From: Artemia franciscana | Lineage: Eukaryota; Arthropoda; Branchiopoda; Anostraca; Artemiidae | Length of the DNA: 64,000 nucleotides | Direction: 5' to 3' | NCBI RefSeq assembly: GCF_032884065.1 | Contig: NC_088868.1 | Coordinates: 34,932,890-34,996,889 of the forward strand | Part shown: one piece after another, positions 1 through 11,440 of the stretch | How positions within the stretch are numbered: the first letter of the stretch is position 1 | How the letters are laid out: each line of letters begins with the position of its first letter | Made by a program: the position numbers and the translations under genes | The notes under the pieces: model-generated | The model's input: only the letters and a program-made list of their open reading frames with translations | Database searches by the model: none | What the model was told of the DNA's origin: nothing

Positions 1-590
1 TTTGCACTGAAGTTCGAATTTTGTTCCAATTCTTTAAGAATGAACCCTGAATCACAAACGATGTTTAATTAGAATAAATAGATCTTTTGAAATAACTAAA
101 AATACGTTATCGTAAAGAGCGAGGCATTGAGGAGGGAAGGAACCCCCTTATATACATAATAATTTCTGTTCGTTTTAAGTTTTAATGCTGCTCCTTACTT
201 TCAGTTGAAAAACTTGTTTTTTATTTAATTTCTTGTTTTCTTTTTTAAATAATGCTGGAAAATCCAGGGCCCTCTTCATGGAAATTCTCTTCACCCATGA
301 TACATTTCTCCAAGGAATGATCCTCCCATGTAATTTCATCCCATCTTGGGCTGTGTTTTCCCCTTTTTTCGAAAATAAAGCAAGTTTTCTCAGTTTCTTA
401 GCTTTTGATGGGTAAGACTAAACTTGATGAAACTTATATATTTGAAATTTATGTATTATATGTTTTAATATCTGATTATACATTTAAAATCTGATTTGAT
501 GTTTCTATTGGTATCAAAATTTCGTTTTTTAGAGTTTCGGTTACTGTTGAGCCGGGTCACCCCTTACTGCAGTTCGTTGCCACGAACTGT
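1..590 (-). repeat. Repeat family A, internally deleted copy cut by the window edge
   Basis: The block shows the family markers TAAGAATGAACCCTGAATCA, GTTTTAATGCTGCTCCTTAC, TTGATGGGTAAGACTAAACT and ACGAACTGTTTG in the order of the copy at 42650-43710, but the roughly 650-bp central part around the CACGCATCCGTG marker is missing. Confidence 0.7.
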
Positions 591-1888
591 TTGAAAACCG
601 CAACTCATTTAAAATGTTTTTAATGAAAATAAAAATAACTAAATTTGATCACAGTTACTGAAAAAGCATAAAGTGATATTATTTTTTGGTAATTTAATTT
701 TGCCCACCCTTGTTCACCTCCTCCCTTCCCCCTTTGGAGTTTATAAAAATACCAGAGATTTTCATAATTTTGACCTAGATTCCCTTAGACATGTAGGTTC
801 TGTGCGAATTTTGGAATATAATCTTCCTCGCCATTTTTTATGTACCAGTTCATTGGTTAATTAATAGCCTCATTTTCCATTCCAGGGAAAAGCTTGTCCC
901 GTCCACCCTCCGTTATCCACAACTGATTCGTCATAAACACAGTAAGCATCAAGATAAATCTCAATTTTTCTCTTTCATTAAATCTAGAGGTCAAAAGGGG
1001 ATACCAAATGGTTTCTTATTCCTCCTTTGAGACAAAATAGATTAAAGAAGGTAATAAAGAAGTGATTGAATTTCAGTCAATCAAGCAGTTCAGTGATTAC
1101 TTACAATAAATTAATACTACCGGGAGGTGTATGGCGGTAGATAATGATAAGAAAGACTGATGATGTTTAACATAAAAATGGGGATGATTGTCCCGGGTAG
1201 TGTTTGATTTACAAAAGCGAAGGCAGATCATTGTCCGAGGGCTCCTGTTTTTTTGGTTTTTTTTTTCTATGGAACTAATTCTTATACTATAAATATTGAA
1301 TTTGTAAAAATACCCTTATATCTGTAAACTAGTCACTACACTTTTCACTGCATTTTAGGCCAACCAGCCGTCAAGTTAACCCTGTAACGTGCTTCATAGG
1401 GTGCATTAATTCAATAGGCAGTAAGTTACATTTAGATGATGATAGTTAACGAGAAATTGATCAATTGAATACCTTAACTTACATATGTTGAATCAAACAG
1501 GTCTTGGTAACGAACTTTAGGTGAGGACTGACTAGGCCCAATAGCAACCAAAACTCAAAAACTGGAGTTTTGACAACAATAAGTGCATCAAGGTAATTGG
1601 CTTTTTAGGCTGATTAATTTAAAACATCGTTTACCACAAAGAAAGTTTTTGAAAGAAAAATAAGAGCTACGTAAAACCAAAAAGGAGCAGAAATAAAGTC
1701 AAAACAATTTTCAAACATAAAACATACAAGGTCTGACCCCCCCCCCCATGTCCTCTAAAGATGAGCACATAACTTTCACTTTAATAAAAATAACTGAATG
1801 TTTCTATTTATAATAATTAAAAAAGGATAATAAAAGACCACAACCATAACAAAGATTACTGAAAAAAAAAAAGGATGCGGATTTTCAG

Positions 1889-1892
<4 letters not shown>
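590..1892. other. No gene seen
   Basis: AT-rich sequence with no supported exon. A stretch near 1640-1720 (ACGTAAAACCAAAAAGGAGC and AGAAATAAAGTCAAAAC) is a weak reverse match to 2215-2270, the only structure noticed. Confidence 0.5.

Positions 1893-1979
<87 letters not shown>
1893..1979. repeat. (AT)n microsatellite
   Basis: About 43 uninterrupted AT units. Confidence 0.98.
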
Positions 1980-1982
<3 letters not shown>

Positions 1983-2838
1983 GTGTACTGATACTCATTC
2001 AAAAGTTTTAATAATTTTGGATTTATTAGAATAAAAAAAAAACTTTAAGATACAGTTTGTTTTCAGTGATATGCAAATTATGTGTTGGCCTTTAAAAGGG
2101 ATAGGGCCGTCAGCCCTACTCATCTTAGTTTCTGCTCGTTTTGAGTTTGACCTGGTGAATTATTTTAATTTCTGTTTGTTTTAGGTTCCATCTATTTACT
2201 GGTGTTGATTTGATGTGGTTTTACGTAAGAAAATTATTTGACTTTATTTCTGCTCATTTTTGGTTCAATGGTTAAAATTTAGTTTTCTTTATTCAGAAAC
2301 AGAAAAAAAAATTACACAATAAAAACGCTGCATCTATGAGAAAACCAACATTTTTGCCAGCGTGCACATAAAACACTAGCCAATTTCATCAACTCTAATA
2401 TAATAATAAAAAAAGGAACAAAATACCAGACAATAAACTAGACTCTCTCAACAATATGATTTCCATAAAAATCCTTGCCAAAACCCCTCTACCTCAATTC
2501 CTCCTTTTTAAAGTAGATTCTTTCAACAATATCATTTCCATAACAAATCCTTGCCAAAACCCCTCTATCTCAATTTCTCCGTTTCCTCCCTGCCACCTTA
2601 AATAAACACTTTTTAAACACATAAAAAAAAACATACCAAGCTCCTTCGCATCATCACTTCCAAAATACCCCCAACAACCCTAATCCCTCCATAACAGATC
2701 AAATTTCCATCCCGCAGTTATTTTCCACCACCCCTGACTAGCCATTACTCCCAATCACCCTCTAACCAGCCACTATAGTTTCTAAGAATCTACTATTGAC
2801 ATCCTGATCTTATGTTACGCCTACGTTTTACCACTAGA

Positions 2839-3093
2839 TTTCCGCTATTCCTCCCGCCATACTCAAGAATATCATTGTTAGCACGGTAATTTCCGCTATT
2901 CCTCTCGTCATACTCAAGAATATCATTGTTAGCACGGTAATTTCCGCTATTCCTCTCGTCATACTCAAGAATATCATTGTTAGCACGGTAATTTCCGCTA
3001 TTCCTCTCGTCATACTCAAGAATATCATTGTTAGCACGGTAATTTCCGCTATTCCTCTCGTCATACTCAAGAATATCATTGTTAGCACGGTAA
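2839..3093. repeat. 51-bp minisatellite, 5 units
   Basis: TTTCCGCTATTCCTC starts at 2839, 2890, 2941, 2992 and 3043. Units 2-5 are virtually identical. Because 51 is divisible by three, minus-strand frames stay open, giving a 17-residue repeat (NYRANNDILEYDERNSG) in a 132-codon frame at 2793-3191. No start or family signature supports a real protein. Confidence 0.95.
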
Positions 3094-3416
3094 TTGTCAT
3101 AAAAAACATTTGGGACTAGGTAATGCACGCACTGGAAAACAAAAACTGCCGCTTGACAATCAGACCGTTGCCCAATGTTGGGTAAACTCAAAGACTTAAA
3201 ACAAGCATTTCGTCCCCTGAGAGCGGTTTTGTCGTAACTAAGGTTTTCAAAATTCCGAGAAAAACGACTTTGAAATTTTCACCTTTGCTGGAACTTACAC
3301 GGTACAACCGATTTTCTTCGCAAATACATGAAAAAAAAGAAAAATAACTAGGAGGGTCTCCCGAATATGAGATGGAAAAGGGGAAGTTTTCATTGTCAAA
3401 ACTTGAAATGAAATAC

Positions 3417-3540
3417 AGATACGACAATCCGACCTTACCGAAATTTTAGTAAACTTAGATACGACAAAATGGTGTGGGCTCCCTATTCTTTTCACCATGA
3501 AGATACGACAAAGGAGTTCTGATACAGCAATACTATTTGA
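3417..3540 (+). repeat. Cluster of spaced AGATACGACAA motifs
   Basis: AGATACGACAA occurs at 3417, 3457 and 3501, with a degenerate TGATACAGCAA at about 3520, roughly 20-45 bp apart. The same motif forms a second cluster at 6972-7155. Confidence 0.7.
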
Positions 3541-3585
3541 AAAAGTATAAAAATTAAGAAAAAAACTCAGAAACGTTCATTTTTT

Positions 3586-4490
3586 TTAGTTTCTTTGCTG
3601 GCCGCCGTTTTGCTTCAATGGAATCCTCCTCTGGACATGGATCTCGCGCAGACGGAGAGGCTTCCAAACGTACAGTATCCAGTACAGGATCAGTATCCAA
3701 ACGTAAACGTACAGTATGGACTTGTAGTACTGTTCAATCTTGGTTTCAAAATACTTCTGGTCTTGGTTGGGGATGAACTTCAAGAGATATTTGACATCGT
3801 TGTTTTTCGCATCAGGTAGATCAATATTTTTGCCACAAAGTTTGGGCAAAACAAGATGTTCAACAACACGGACAGCCGAAGTGTTGGGACACTTTTTAAC
3901 CGAAGTACATTCTTGTGATATAGTAGCCATTTGCAAGTCTCCAGAGAAGGAAGTTTTAAACCAAACTCTCTTAGCGTTATCCTGACGGAACTCAAGTTGT
4001 TTTACCTTTGAATACGGTACCAACGAGTACTTGTATAGCTTTGCTGGCTTTTTAAAGTCAAAGAACTTTGACTGGATCACTTGCAGGACATTCAAAGGAC
4101 GTGTCTTTCTTACTTTCAGTAACTTCCTCACCAGATCTTGCGGTGAAAACAAATCAAGGTGGTCTAGCCCCCCTCAATAGTGCTATGTACAGCATCAACC
4201 CCCTGTATAGTCGAATGACCTGGTTCACAATACTGCATAACCACTTTTTCTAAGCGTGGAAATGTTCTTAGAACGTCTTGGATGGCGAAGCTTATAATTG
4301 AGTTTCTGTTCTGGGACATGCAGGAGTCCGACCAAGTAATTAACTGGCAGATATCAGGGTAAGTATCAAAAACTTTTTCCAGTATGGCCACTAGTCCACT
4401 AGCTATTTCGTTTGCTCCACGTCCAGCCTCAAACTCGGACCAAATGCAAAAGTATACTTCATTGATTTTCTTACTGTTTCAGACTGTTTG
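3586..4490 (-). pseudogene. Broken copy of a DUF7869-type uncharacterised invertebrate gene
   Basis: Minus strand, two adjoining frames. Upstream part (4490-4164): VYFCIWSEFEAGRGANEIAS, LITWSDSCMSQNRNSIISFA, YCEPGHSTIQGVDAVHSTIE. Downstream part (4152-3586): FSPQDLVRKLLKVRKTRPLN, FFDFKKPAKLYKY, LPDAKNNDVKYLLKFIP. This order matches a large family of uncharacterised animal proteins with WSD.C.gQNkN, GHs.mevDs.HS.IE and LP...aKkkDL..l...IP motifs; I believe Pfam calls it DUF7869. The aspartate-rich core suggests an RNase H-like fold, inferred only. The 5' part is cut off where repeat family A begins near 4495, and the two parts are in different frames, so it is not functional. It may itself derive from a mobile element. 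Confidence 0.68.
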
Positions 4491-4494
4491 AGAA

Positions 4495-6225
4495 ACTTAC
4501 TGTCAAACACTTCGTGGTAACGAACTGTAGTAAGGATCAAACAGTTCGTGGTAACGAACTGTAGTAAGGAGCGACCCGGCTCAATAGTAAGCGAAACTAT
4601 AAAAAATGGAATTTTGATACCAATAGTTACATCAAAAGAATTGCATTTTAATGCTGATTTTAAATATATAAGTTTCATTAAGATCAGTTATACCCATCAA
4701 AAGTTACGAGCCTGAGAAAATTTGCCTCATTTTTGAAAATAGGAGGAAACACCCCCTAAAAGTGATATAATCTTAACGAAAATCACACCATCAGATTCAG
4801 CGTATCAGAGAACCTTTTTGTAGAAATTTCAAGCTCCTATCTACAAAAATGTGGAATTCCGCATTTTTTGCCAGAACACTGATCACGGATGCGTGTTTAT
4901 TTGTTTTTTTTGTTTGTTTTTTTTCCCAGGCGTGATCCTATCGACTGAGTAGTCCTAGAATGTCGCGAGAGGGGTCATTCTAACGGAAATTAAAAGTTCT
5001 AGTGCCCTTTTAAGTGACCAAAAAAATTGGAGGGCATCTAGGCCCCCTCCCACGCTCATTTTTTCCCAAAAGTCATCGGATCAAAATTCTGAGATAGCCA
5101 TTTTATTCATCATAGTCGAAAAACCTAATAACTATGTCTTTGGGGACGATTTATTCCCCCACAGTCCCCGTGGGAGGGGCTGCAAGTTGCATACTTTGAC
5201 CTGTGTTTACATATAGTAATGGTTACTAGAAAGTGTACAGACGTTTTCAGGGGGATTTTTTGGTTGGGGGGGAGAGTTGAGGGGGAGTTACGTGGGAGGA
5301 TATTTCCATGGAGAAACTTCTCATGGGGGAAGAGAATTTTAATGAAGGGGCGCAGGATTTTCTGAAAAGTTTCTTGTACTGAAAGTAAGGAGCAGCATTA
5401 AAACTTAAAACGAACAAAAATTATTACGCATGTGAGGGGTTTACCTCCTCGTTATACCTCACTCTTTACGCTAAAGTATTTTTAGTAATTTCAATTACTG
5501 TTATTCTACGAGTATAAGTTGAATAAGTTTACTGTAGAATAAGTTATTCTACGGCCTTTGTGATACAGAGGTCATTCTTAAGGAATTGGGACAAAATCTA
5601 AGCTTTAGTGTTAAAGAGCGACGAAGGTTGAACCCCCTCATATACGCAATAAAAACAAACGAATATAGAAGTTTGTTACGTAAGTTAATTCGTAAGTTAC
5701 GTATATTTTTTACCAATGAAAACGTTTGTAAAAAATTAAAAGTTCTAGTTTCTTTTTTAAGTAATCAAAAACTTGGAGGACAACAAGGCCTCCTCCTTCG
5801 CTCCTTTTTTCTCAAAATCTTCCGATTAATTGCAATTAATTAATATGCAAATTTCGTTTTAATTATTTATGTGTGAAGAGCCAAAATCAAAACATGAATT
5901 GATTCAAAAACGTTCAAAAATTCAATAAATAAAAAACAAGTTTTTTTAACTGAAAGTAAGAAGCGACAATAAGACTTAAAACGAACAGAAATTACTCTGT
6001 ATATGAAAGGGGCTTTTCCTCCTCAACGCCCCGCTCTTTACGCTAAAGTTTCTTACTGGTTTAAAATAGAGTTAATAGAAAGAGTCAAACTTTAGCGTAA
6101 AGAGCGGGGCGTTGAGGAGGAAAAGCCCCTTTCATATACGGAGTAGTTTCTATTTTTTTTAAGTTTTAATGTTGCTCCTTACTTTCATTTAAAAAAACTT
6201 GTTTTTTATTATTTAATTTCATTAT
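4495..6225 (+). repeat. Repeat family A, nearly full-length copy (about 1.7 kb)
   Basis: It begins with a hairpin CAGTTCGTGGTAACGAACTG, part of a 34-bp direct duplication at 4501-4570, and runs through a non-coding body with markers GACCCGGCTCAATAGTAA, TCTTAACGAAAATCACAC and GTGTTTACATATAGTAATGG. It ends in a palindrome at about 5930-6225 whose arms start and finish with AAAAACAAGTTTTTTT and carry AAAACGAACAGAAATTA and CTCTTTACGCTAAAG. A second, diverged version of the same palindrome lies at 5385-5680. The reverse of this whole order appears at 42070-43705. No protein is encoded; it looks like a non-autonomous element. Confidence 0.8.
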
Positions 6226-6414
6226 AAATCCATTTTTGTAATGTTATATAATCCACAAGCACCAATTTTCAACGATTAAGTTGGATAAATAAATTTTATT
6301 TTGCCGTTTATGCCGTTTTCTTCTTCCTTGACGCCAAATTTTCAATTAAATTATGCGTTTTCCGTCGTTTTTGACAAAATACTACTACGTTTTCTCAGCG
6401 CCAAAATTATTTGT

Positions 6415-6475
6415 AGTTGGGTTAGGTTGGGTTAGTTAGGTTAGGTTAGGCTGGGTTAGTTAGGTGAGGTCAAAA
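6415..6475 (+). repeat. Interstitial telomere-like (TTAGG) tract
   Basis: GGGTTAGGTTGGGTTAGTTA then GGTTAGGTTAGGCTGGGTTA is a degenerate (TTAGG)n tract, the usual arthropod telomere repeat. About 60 bp. Confidence 0.75.
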
Positions 6476-6971
6476 AGTGCTTAAATTTGAATTTGCGATA
6501 GAAGCGATTATTATATTCGTAGAGAACATAAAAAAGGTATCGAGTGGTATGTTAAATTTATTTGTAAGTCAATAATATGAACGGCAAAGAATTTACCGAC
6601 AGGCTGCTGCATTACAAGGAAGCACTACCAAAATACGATCATAGGCAAGATTTATTCTGACCACTGCTACGCAACAAAATCAGAACAAATCAGGTATTTG
6701 ATAATATTAAATTATACTCTATATATGTACAATATATAATATAATATATATATATATAATATAAGATATAATATATATTATATTCTTGGAAAAAAATATT
6801 AGTCAATTCCACAAAATAAGGTACTGGATTCCTGTAAATATTGTGCAGCTTGTGGAGATGTAAATAATGTCCGTTTGTGACTCATTGTGAAACTTTTACC
6901 AAATCTTTTCTTCTTCAAAAGTGTACGTTGACAGGGTTACGACACAAATGCCCATGTAATTTTCCCATCTG

Positions 6972-7175
6972 AGATACGACAAAACCGATCTTAACAAAAC
7001 AGCAAAATGTGAGATACGATAAAAGAGAAATCTAAAATTGAGGCACTTCTAGTTGAGATACAATAAAATGGTCGACGGCATCAGATAGAGCAAAACATTT
7101 CACATTAGATGGCAGTCTTAACTCCATTCCCGAAAAAGTTGCAGATACGACAAAACCGCTTTCAGGGGACGATTT
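6972..7175 (+). repeat. Second cluster of spaced AGATACGACAA motifs
   Basis: AGATACGACAAAACC at 6972, AGATACGATAAAAG at 7012, AGATACAATAAAATG at 7056, a degenerate AGATAGAGCAAAAC at about 7085 and AGATACGACAAAACCGCTTT at 7143. The last is followed by CAGGGGACGA, also found reversed at 3205-3235. Confidence 0.7.
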
Positions 7176-7339
7176 GTGTTATTAACGTCTTTGGCATGCT
7201 TGCTACACTTGGGTGGTATACTAACTTGCAGCTTCGATGAAATCCTCCAAGCGAGAACTGGTTGGTCTCTACACCCTAGTAATTATATTATTTTTTTCAT
7301 TTAACTCAGCCTCTATTGAAAAATTGTCAACTTTACCTT

Positions 7340-9130
7340 CATTTCAAAAACTGATATAATTCCTTACACCATGCTTAATTTCCTCCTTCACCAGAAAAGC
7401 AATCTCGCCACGGCTCATCGAGATCCAATTCTTGGCATTGACATTATACCCCGGGATATAAGGTGAAAAAGAACGGTCTGCACCTAAGAAGGATTCATAA
7501 ACACCAATTATAGCAAAATTTTGCGAAAAATCATCTAGTAGCTGAAAAATATCCTGATAAATCGACGTAATGTGCAAACTCCACGAATAAGTTGAGGTCA
7601 CTGGTCACTCAGAGGTCTCAGGTACCCTTTTGACGACCTAACAAGTGCAATATCCCTCAAAGGCTTCAACATGCTATTGGGCAGTCAAAATCTTGAGCCA
7701 CTCCTCTCGACAAATAATTTTCTAGGCTAAACCGTCGTAATTCCACCAAAAACATCAAAGTAACAACATAAAATTAATGATAAAAAAAGATATCCCTCAA
7801 ATTTATTAATGAAAACAAGTGCAATATCCCACAAAGGCTTCAACATGCTATTGGGCAGTCAAAATCTTGAGCCACTCCTCTCGACAAATAATTTTCTAGG
7901 CTAAACCGTCGTAATTCCACCAAAAACATCAAAGTAACAACATAAAATTAATGATAAAAAAAGATAAATGTAAAAAATACACCCAAAAATACAGAAGAAA
8001 CAAACGACTTTCGGCAGAAAATAACACTTAAAAGACGTAATAAAAAAAAGAAGAGGTAGCCAGAGAATTGGTGGCCCAATGAAAAAAGAAGTAATGAAAA
8101 AAAAGATAAACAAACAGCAAAACAAAACAACTTAACGATAAGGAAAAAAGAAGGAATAAATATCCTAGATGCATTTCGCTAGTGACCGTAATTTTTATTT
8201 ATAATCCCGTCATCACTACCCTTTGCTAATATTTGTCCTCGATCAGACCAAGCATCATGCTGACCAAATTTGTCCTTGCAGTCAGGATGTCTCTTCGTTG
8301 CTTGGTCAGTGACTCCGTAACGATGGCTAGAGGTCCGTTTAGCTTTAACCTTGAACACTTTCTTTGCAACATGGGCTTTACTGAATGTGCTTCACGACAG
8401 CCGAAGCCCCCCTTAGAGCAAAGTGAGTTGAAGCATAAGTAGCATTATTCAATCTGAGTCTAAAGACGTTGGTGATCACAGTTGTAGAAAGTTCAGACAA
8501 CGAGATCTTCTATTTAATAGTTAACAGCACAGCAGAACGAGTGTCAACTCCAGTTTTTTGTCATCATGAAACACATCTCCATCTAAGAATGACTCTTGTT
8601 CATAACCGTCCAATTTAGTTCCAAGCCTATTCAGTTTTATTCCCAAGTTCTCAAGTGCTTTTCTCAGACCCTCCAACAATCTCTCAATTTGTGAAATTTG
8701 GGTTAAAATCAAGGGTTACTGCATCTTAAATTTGCCTCTCTATAAGCTCAGTTGATCCCTGTAGTGAGTTTGAGCTAGCCAGTTTGCCCTTACTGCCCTT
8801 GCTAGCCAGTTTGCCCTTTAACTTTCTTCGCTATACTGTCCATTAAATCATGTTCGGCTTTGTCCAGTTCAGCTTGAGTTGTTATTCATTGCTAAACATC
8901 AGGCAGAGTATCAAGCTCGTCAAAAGGTTTTTTTGTAGCAGACGCAGATGAAATATCAGTGGTAGGTTCACATACGTCTAAATTTGCATCAATGAAGAGG
9001 AATTCATCATGTGATCAACAGCAGAAAACTTCGTAAACTGGCTTACCTCGTGTATCTTTGCTAGCTTTGATGATTTTCACTGGCCAGAGAGGGTAATCCT
9101 TGAACTTTGTAAGAGCAACGTACAATATCA
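7340..9130 (-). mobile_element. Decayed LINE with PWWP-like ORF1 and APE-type endonuclease remnants
   Basis: On the minus strand, in order: a PWWP-like stretch near 9120-8985 (TKFKDYPLWPVKI, then VYEVFC and HDEFLFID, resembling K.KGYPPWPA...FFGTHE.FF); an acidic linker; a coiled-coil-like segment at 8712-8600 (QISQIERLLEGLRKALENLG); a piece near 8440-8230 resembling the C-terminal domain of LINE ORF1 proteins (ESLTKQRRDIL, HDAWSDRGQILAKG); and an endonuclease piece at 7601-7344 (NFAIIGVYESFLGA, YIPGYNV, MSRGEIAFLVKE). The endonuclease piece is the surest part. Frame changes and a 174-bp tandem duplication (7642-7966) interrupt it. Confidence 0.6.
7642..7966. repeat. Tandem duplication, 174-bp period
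   Basis: CAAGTGCAATATCCCTCAAA through TAATGATAAAAAAAGATA at 7642-7792 is repeated at 7816-7966 with about one mismatch in 151 bp (CCCTCAA versus CCCACAA); a 23-bp spacer separates them. Confidence 0.92.
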
Positions 9131-11360
9131 AACTGGTTAAAAGCCATGATTAACAGCAATATAAACAGCCCAAAGGCACTCTTAAAGTCCTACAAAGTGG
9201 GGAAAGTATTGACTCCCACTCACCTTATTCTCACAGTTTACGGGAGCCCCTCTCGGCGGGTAAACTGGTTCTTGCGATAAAAAGACTACCCCTCTTCTGC
9301 CTGCTTAGTAAGAAAGTTTTTTTGTTCAGCTAATAAAATTTTGGCTCGCCGAAAAATACACTTCGACTTTGCACTGGAAACACTGCATCGAGAGCAATGT
9401 AGCTCTTTACTTTTCTTTGACTAACTTCCTTAGTGAAAAGGCTTTTTTTTCATTAATTTCTGATCGCTTCTGGTTGACACAGTCTTTACAATAATAAAGA
9501 GATTAATAATTTAAATAATTTGTTTTGTCCTATAAGAATTCATATTTTGGCTTAGCCTACTATTCATATGCTAGATAAAAAAAATTCAATAGTTTTCAAT
9601 AATATACGCCCTTTTGAAAATCTGGACACACATAATATTTTTTGATTTAATTGTAAATCTACTCAAGTTTCCTAGAAATAATAGGACTTTACACCGTTTC
9701 TAAAATATCGTACATATGCTATTTTGACAACCTCGAACCACTTACCCTTTCTTATTTAGTTCAATTGTAAGAGCAGAAGTTATACTAGTAGTAACCCTGA
9801 AAGTTTCCACTTAACACCCTCAGTCGTTCAGTCGTTTTAGATATTGCTGAGATGGTTGATTAACAGCCAGTATGCGCATTGTGCCTTTCGATTTAGTTTT
9901 AAAGCAACATAAACTTTCTGTGAAAGTTTCTACTTTATGCCCTATTCCTGCCTGAATATCTTGACAACCTAGATGAACTTAAGGTATTTTGATTTGGTTC
10001 AATGGTAGCAGTTATGGCAGCAGCAGTAGTAGAAGAAAATGCAGCGAAAGTGGTATTGCTGACACACCCTTTCGACGATCTGCGTTCTAATAGTGTGTTT
10101 TAATTTAGTTCAACACCCCCCAAAGCAATCCCTGAAAGTTTGACTTTTATACCCTTACCTCCAGGAGTAGTAAAATTTGTAGTAGTAACAATAGCATTAG
10201 TAGCAGTATGACCATAACACCTTTTTTAAGATTCCGTTCTACACATACTGAAAGATTCAACGTTCTTCTGCAAACAGCTCCTAACTCTGTTTACACTTGT
10301 CTTAACACTACTGCTTGTCATTTTTTTTCTTTAATTTAGGATTAGAGTGCCAGCTAAATTTTAAAGGCATGTCCATATGTATTTGTTTCATAGGGGGCTC
10401 TACATTTTGATTAAAGAACAACTTTAGTGGAAAACAAATTAAGTGGGTTAATTATTTGATAAATATGAGAAATTATAGTAAATATCGCAAGATTTTTAGG
10501 AAAGAGGGTATAGGGGGGGGGATACTCACTTCCCATTGTCAGAGAATTCTGAGATACCCAAATCGGCCAACTACTAAAGCCATCGGAGTGAAAAATCGAG
10601 TATTTTTGCTTAGTCAATTTTTACTTTATTGAGCAATGTTGGAAACATCTATTATGCTCCAAAATTATACATAACAGGTCCCTTGTTATTATAAGTTCAC
10701 AAAATGTTAAGCGTTAATTATTCAAAGTTTGAAAATTATCATTAACATGTGAATATCTATAAGTTCATAAATAGGAAATTACGTTATAATTTGGTTTTGC
10801 ATCCTATTTGACCACTAGATTTTCTGTCGCACTGCTTTTATTTCTTAATTGGAGCTTCAACGTCATCTAATTTTCAATATTGAGTAGATGGCGATTAACT
10901 TTGAAGGACATCAAGTATTCATCTTCTAATTTTAGATAATATTTACCTATATTTAAATATACATATTACGAACAGCGAAAGCGAAAACGATTAGGAATTA
11001 TTCTAAGACAGTGAAATATTATCTAAATGAATTTTTTGATTTTATGTCTAAGAGCCGTTATCAGCAAAGGAAAGCACGGATAAATAAAAATAACACTTGC
11101 AATAAAATACTTACTATTAAAAAAATTTAGAATTAGAGCCTTAAGGAAGCTTAAAAAGAGTCCTGGTTGATTTCTCTTGAGTGATAATTCTGAACTATTT
11201 TGAATTTACAAACAAAAAAAGTTTTTCTCTCGGAAATATGGAGCAAATTTAAAGCTTAAAACGAACAAAATTTATTGTTTCGTAGATTTTGTAAAGTTTA
11301 TTTTCAAAACCTGCTCAAATGAACTGGAATCGTGATAAATTTCAATATTTATAGAATTCC
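9130..11360. other. No gene seen
   Basis: Apart from the decayed array at 9725-10290, AT-rich sequence without exon signatures or clear family A or B similarity, save a faint family A arm near 11205-11290. Confidence 0.5.
9725..10290. repeat. Very decayed tandem repeat
   Basis: CCTGAAAGTTTCCACTTAAC (9798), GTGAAAGTTTCTACTTTATG (about 9938) and CCTGAAAGTTTGACTTTTAT (about 10132), each followed by a T-rich ATACCC or ATGCCC phrase and preceded by TTTAGTTCAA-like sequence with an AGCAGTAGTAG stretch, point to an old array with units of 130-200 bp. Confidence 0.45.
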
Positions 11361-11440
11361 AATAATAGTTATCATTCTTCTATAATAGTTATCATTCTTC
11401 TATAATAGTTATCATTCTTCTATAATAGTTATCATTCCTG
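11361..11440. repeat. 20-bp tandem repeat, 4 units
   Basis: TATAATAGTTATCATTCTTC repeats four times with no spacers; the first and last units each differ slightly. A single related sequence (AATAGTTACCATTCTTGAAT) occurs near 41725. Confidence 0.95.

Noticed and set aside
11361-11440. Short regular direct repeats considered as a CRISPR array
   Set aside because: No spacers between units and clearly eukaryotic context; an ordinary minisatellite.
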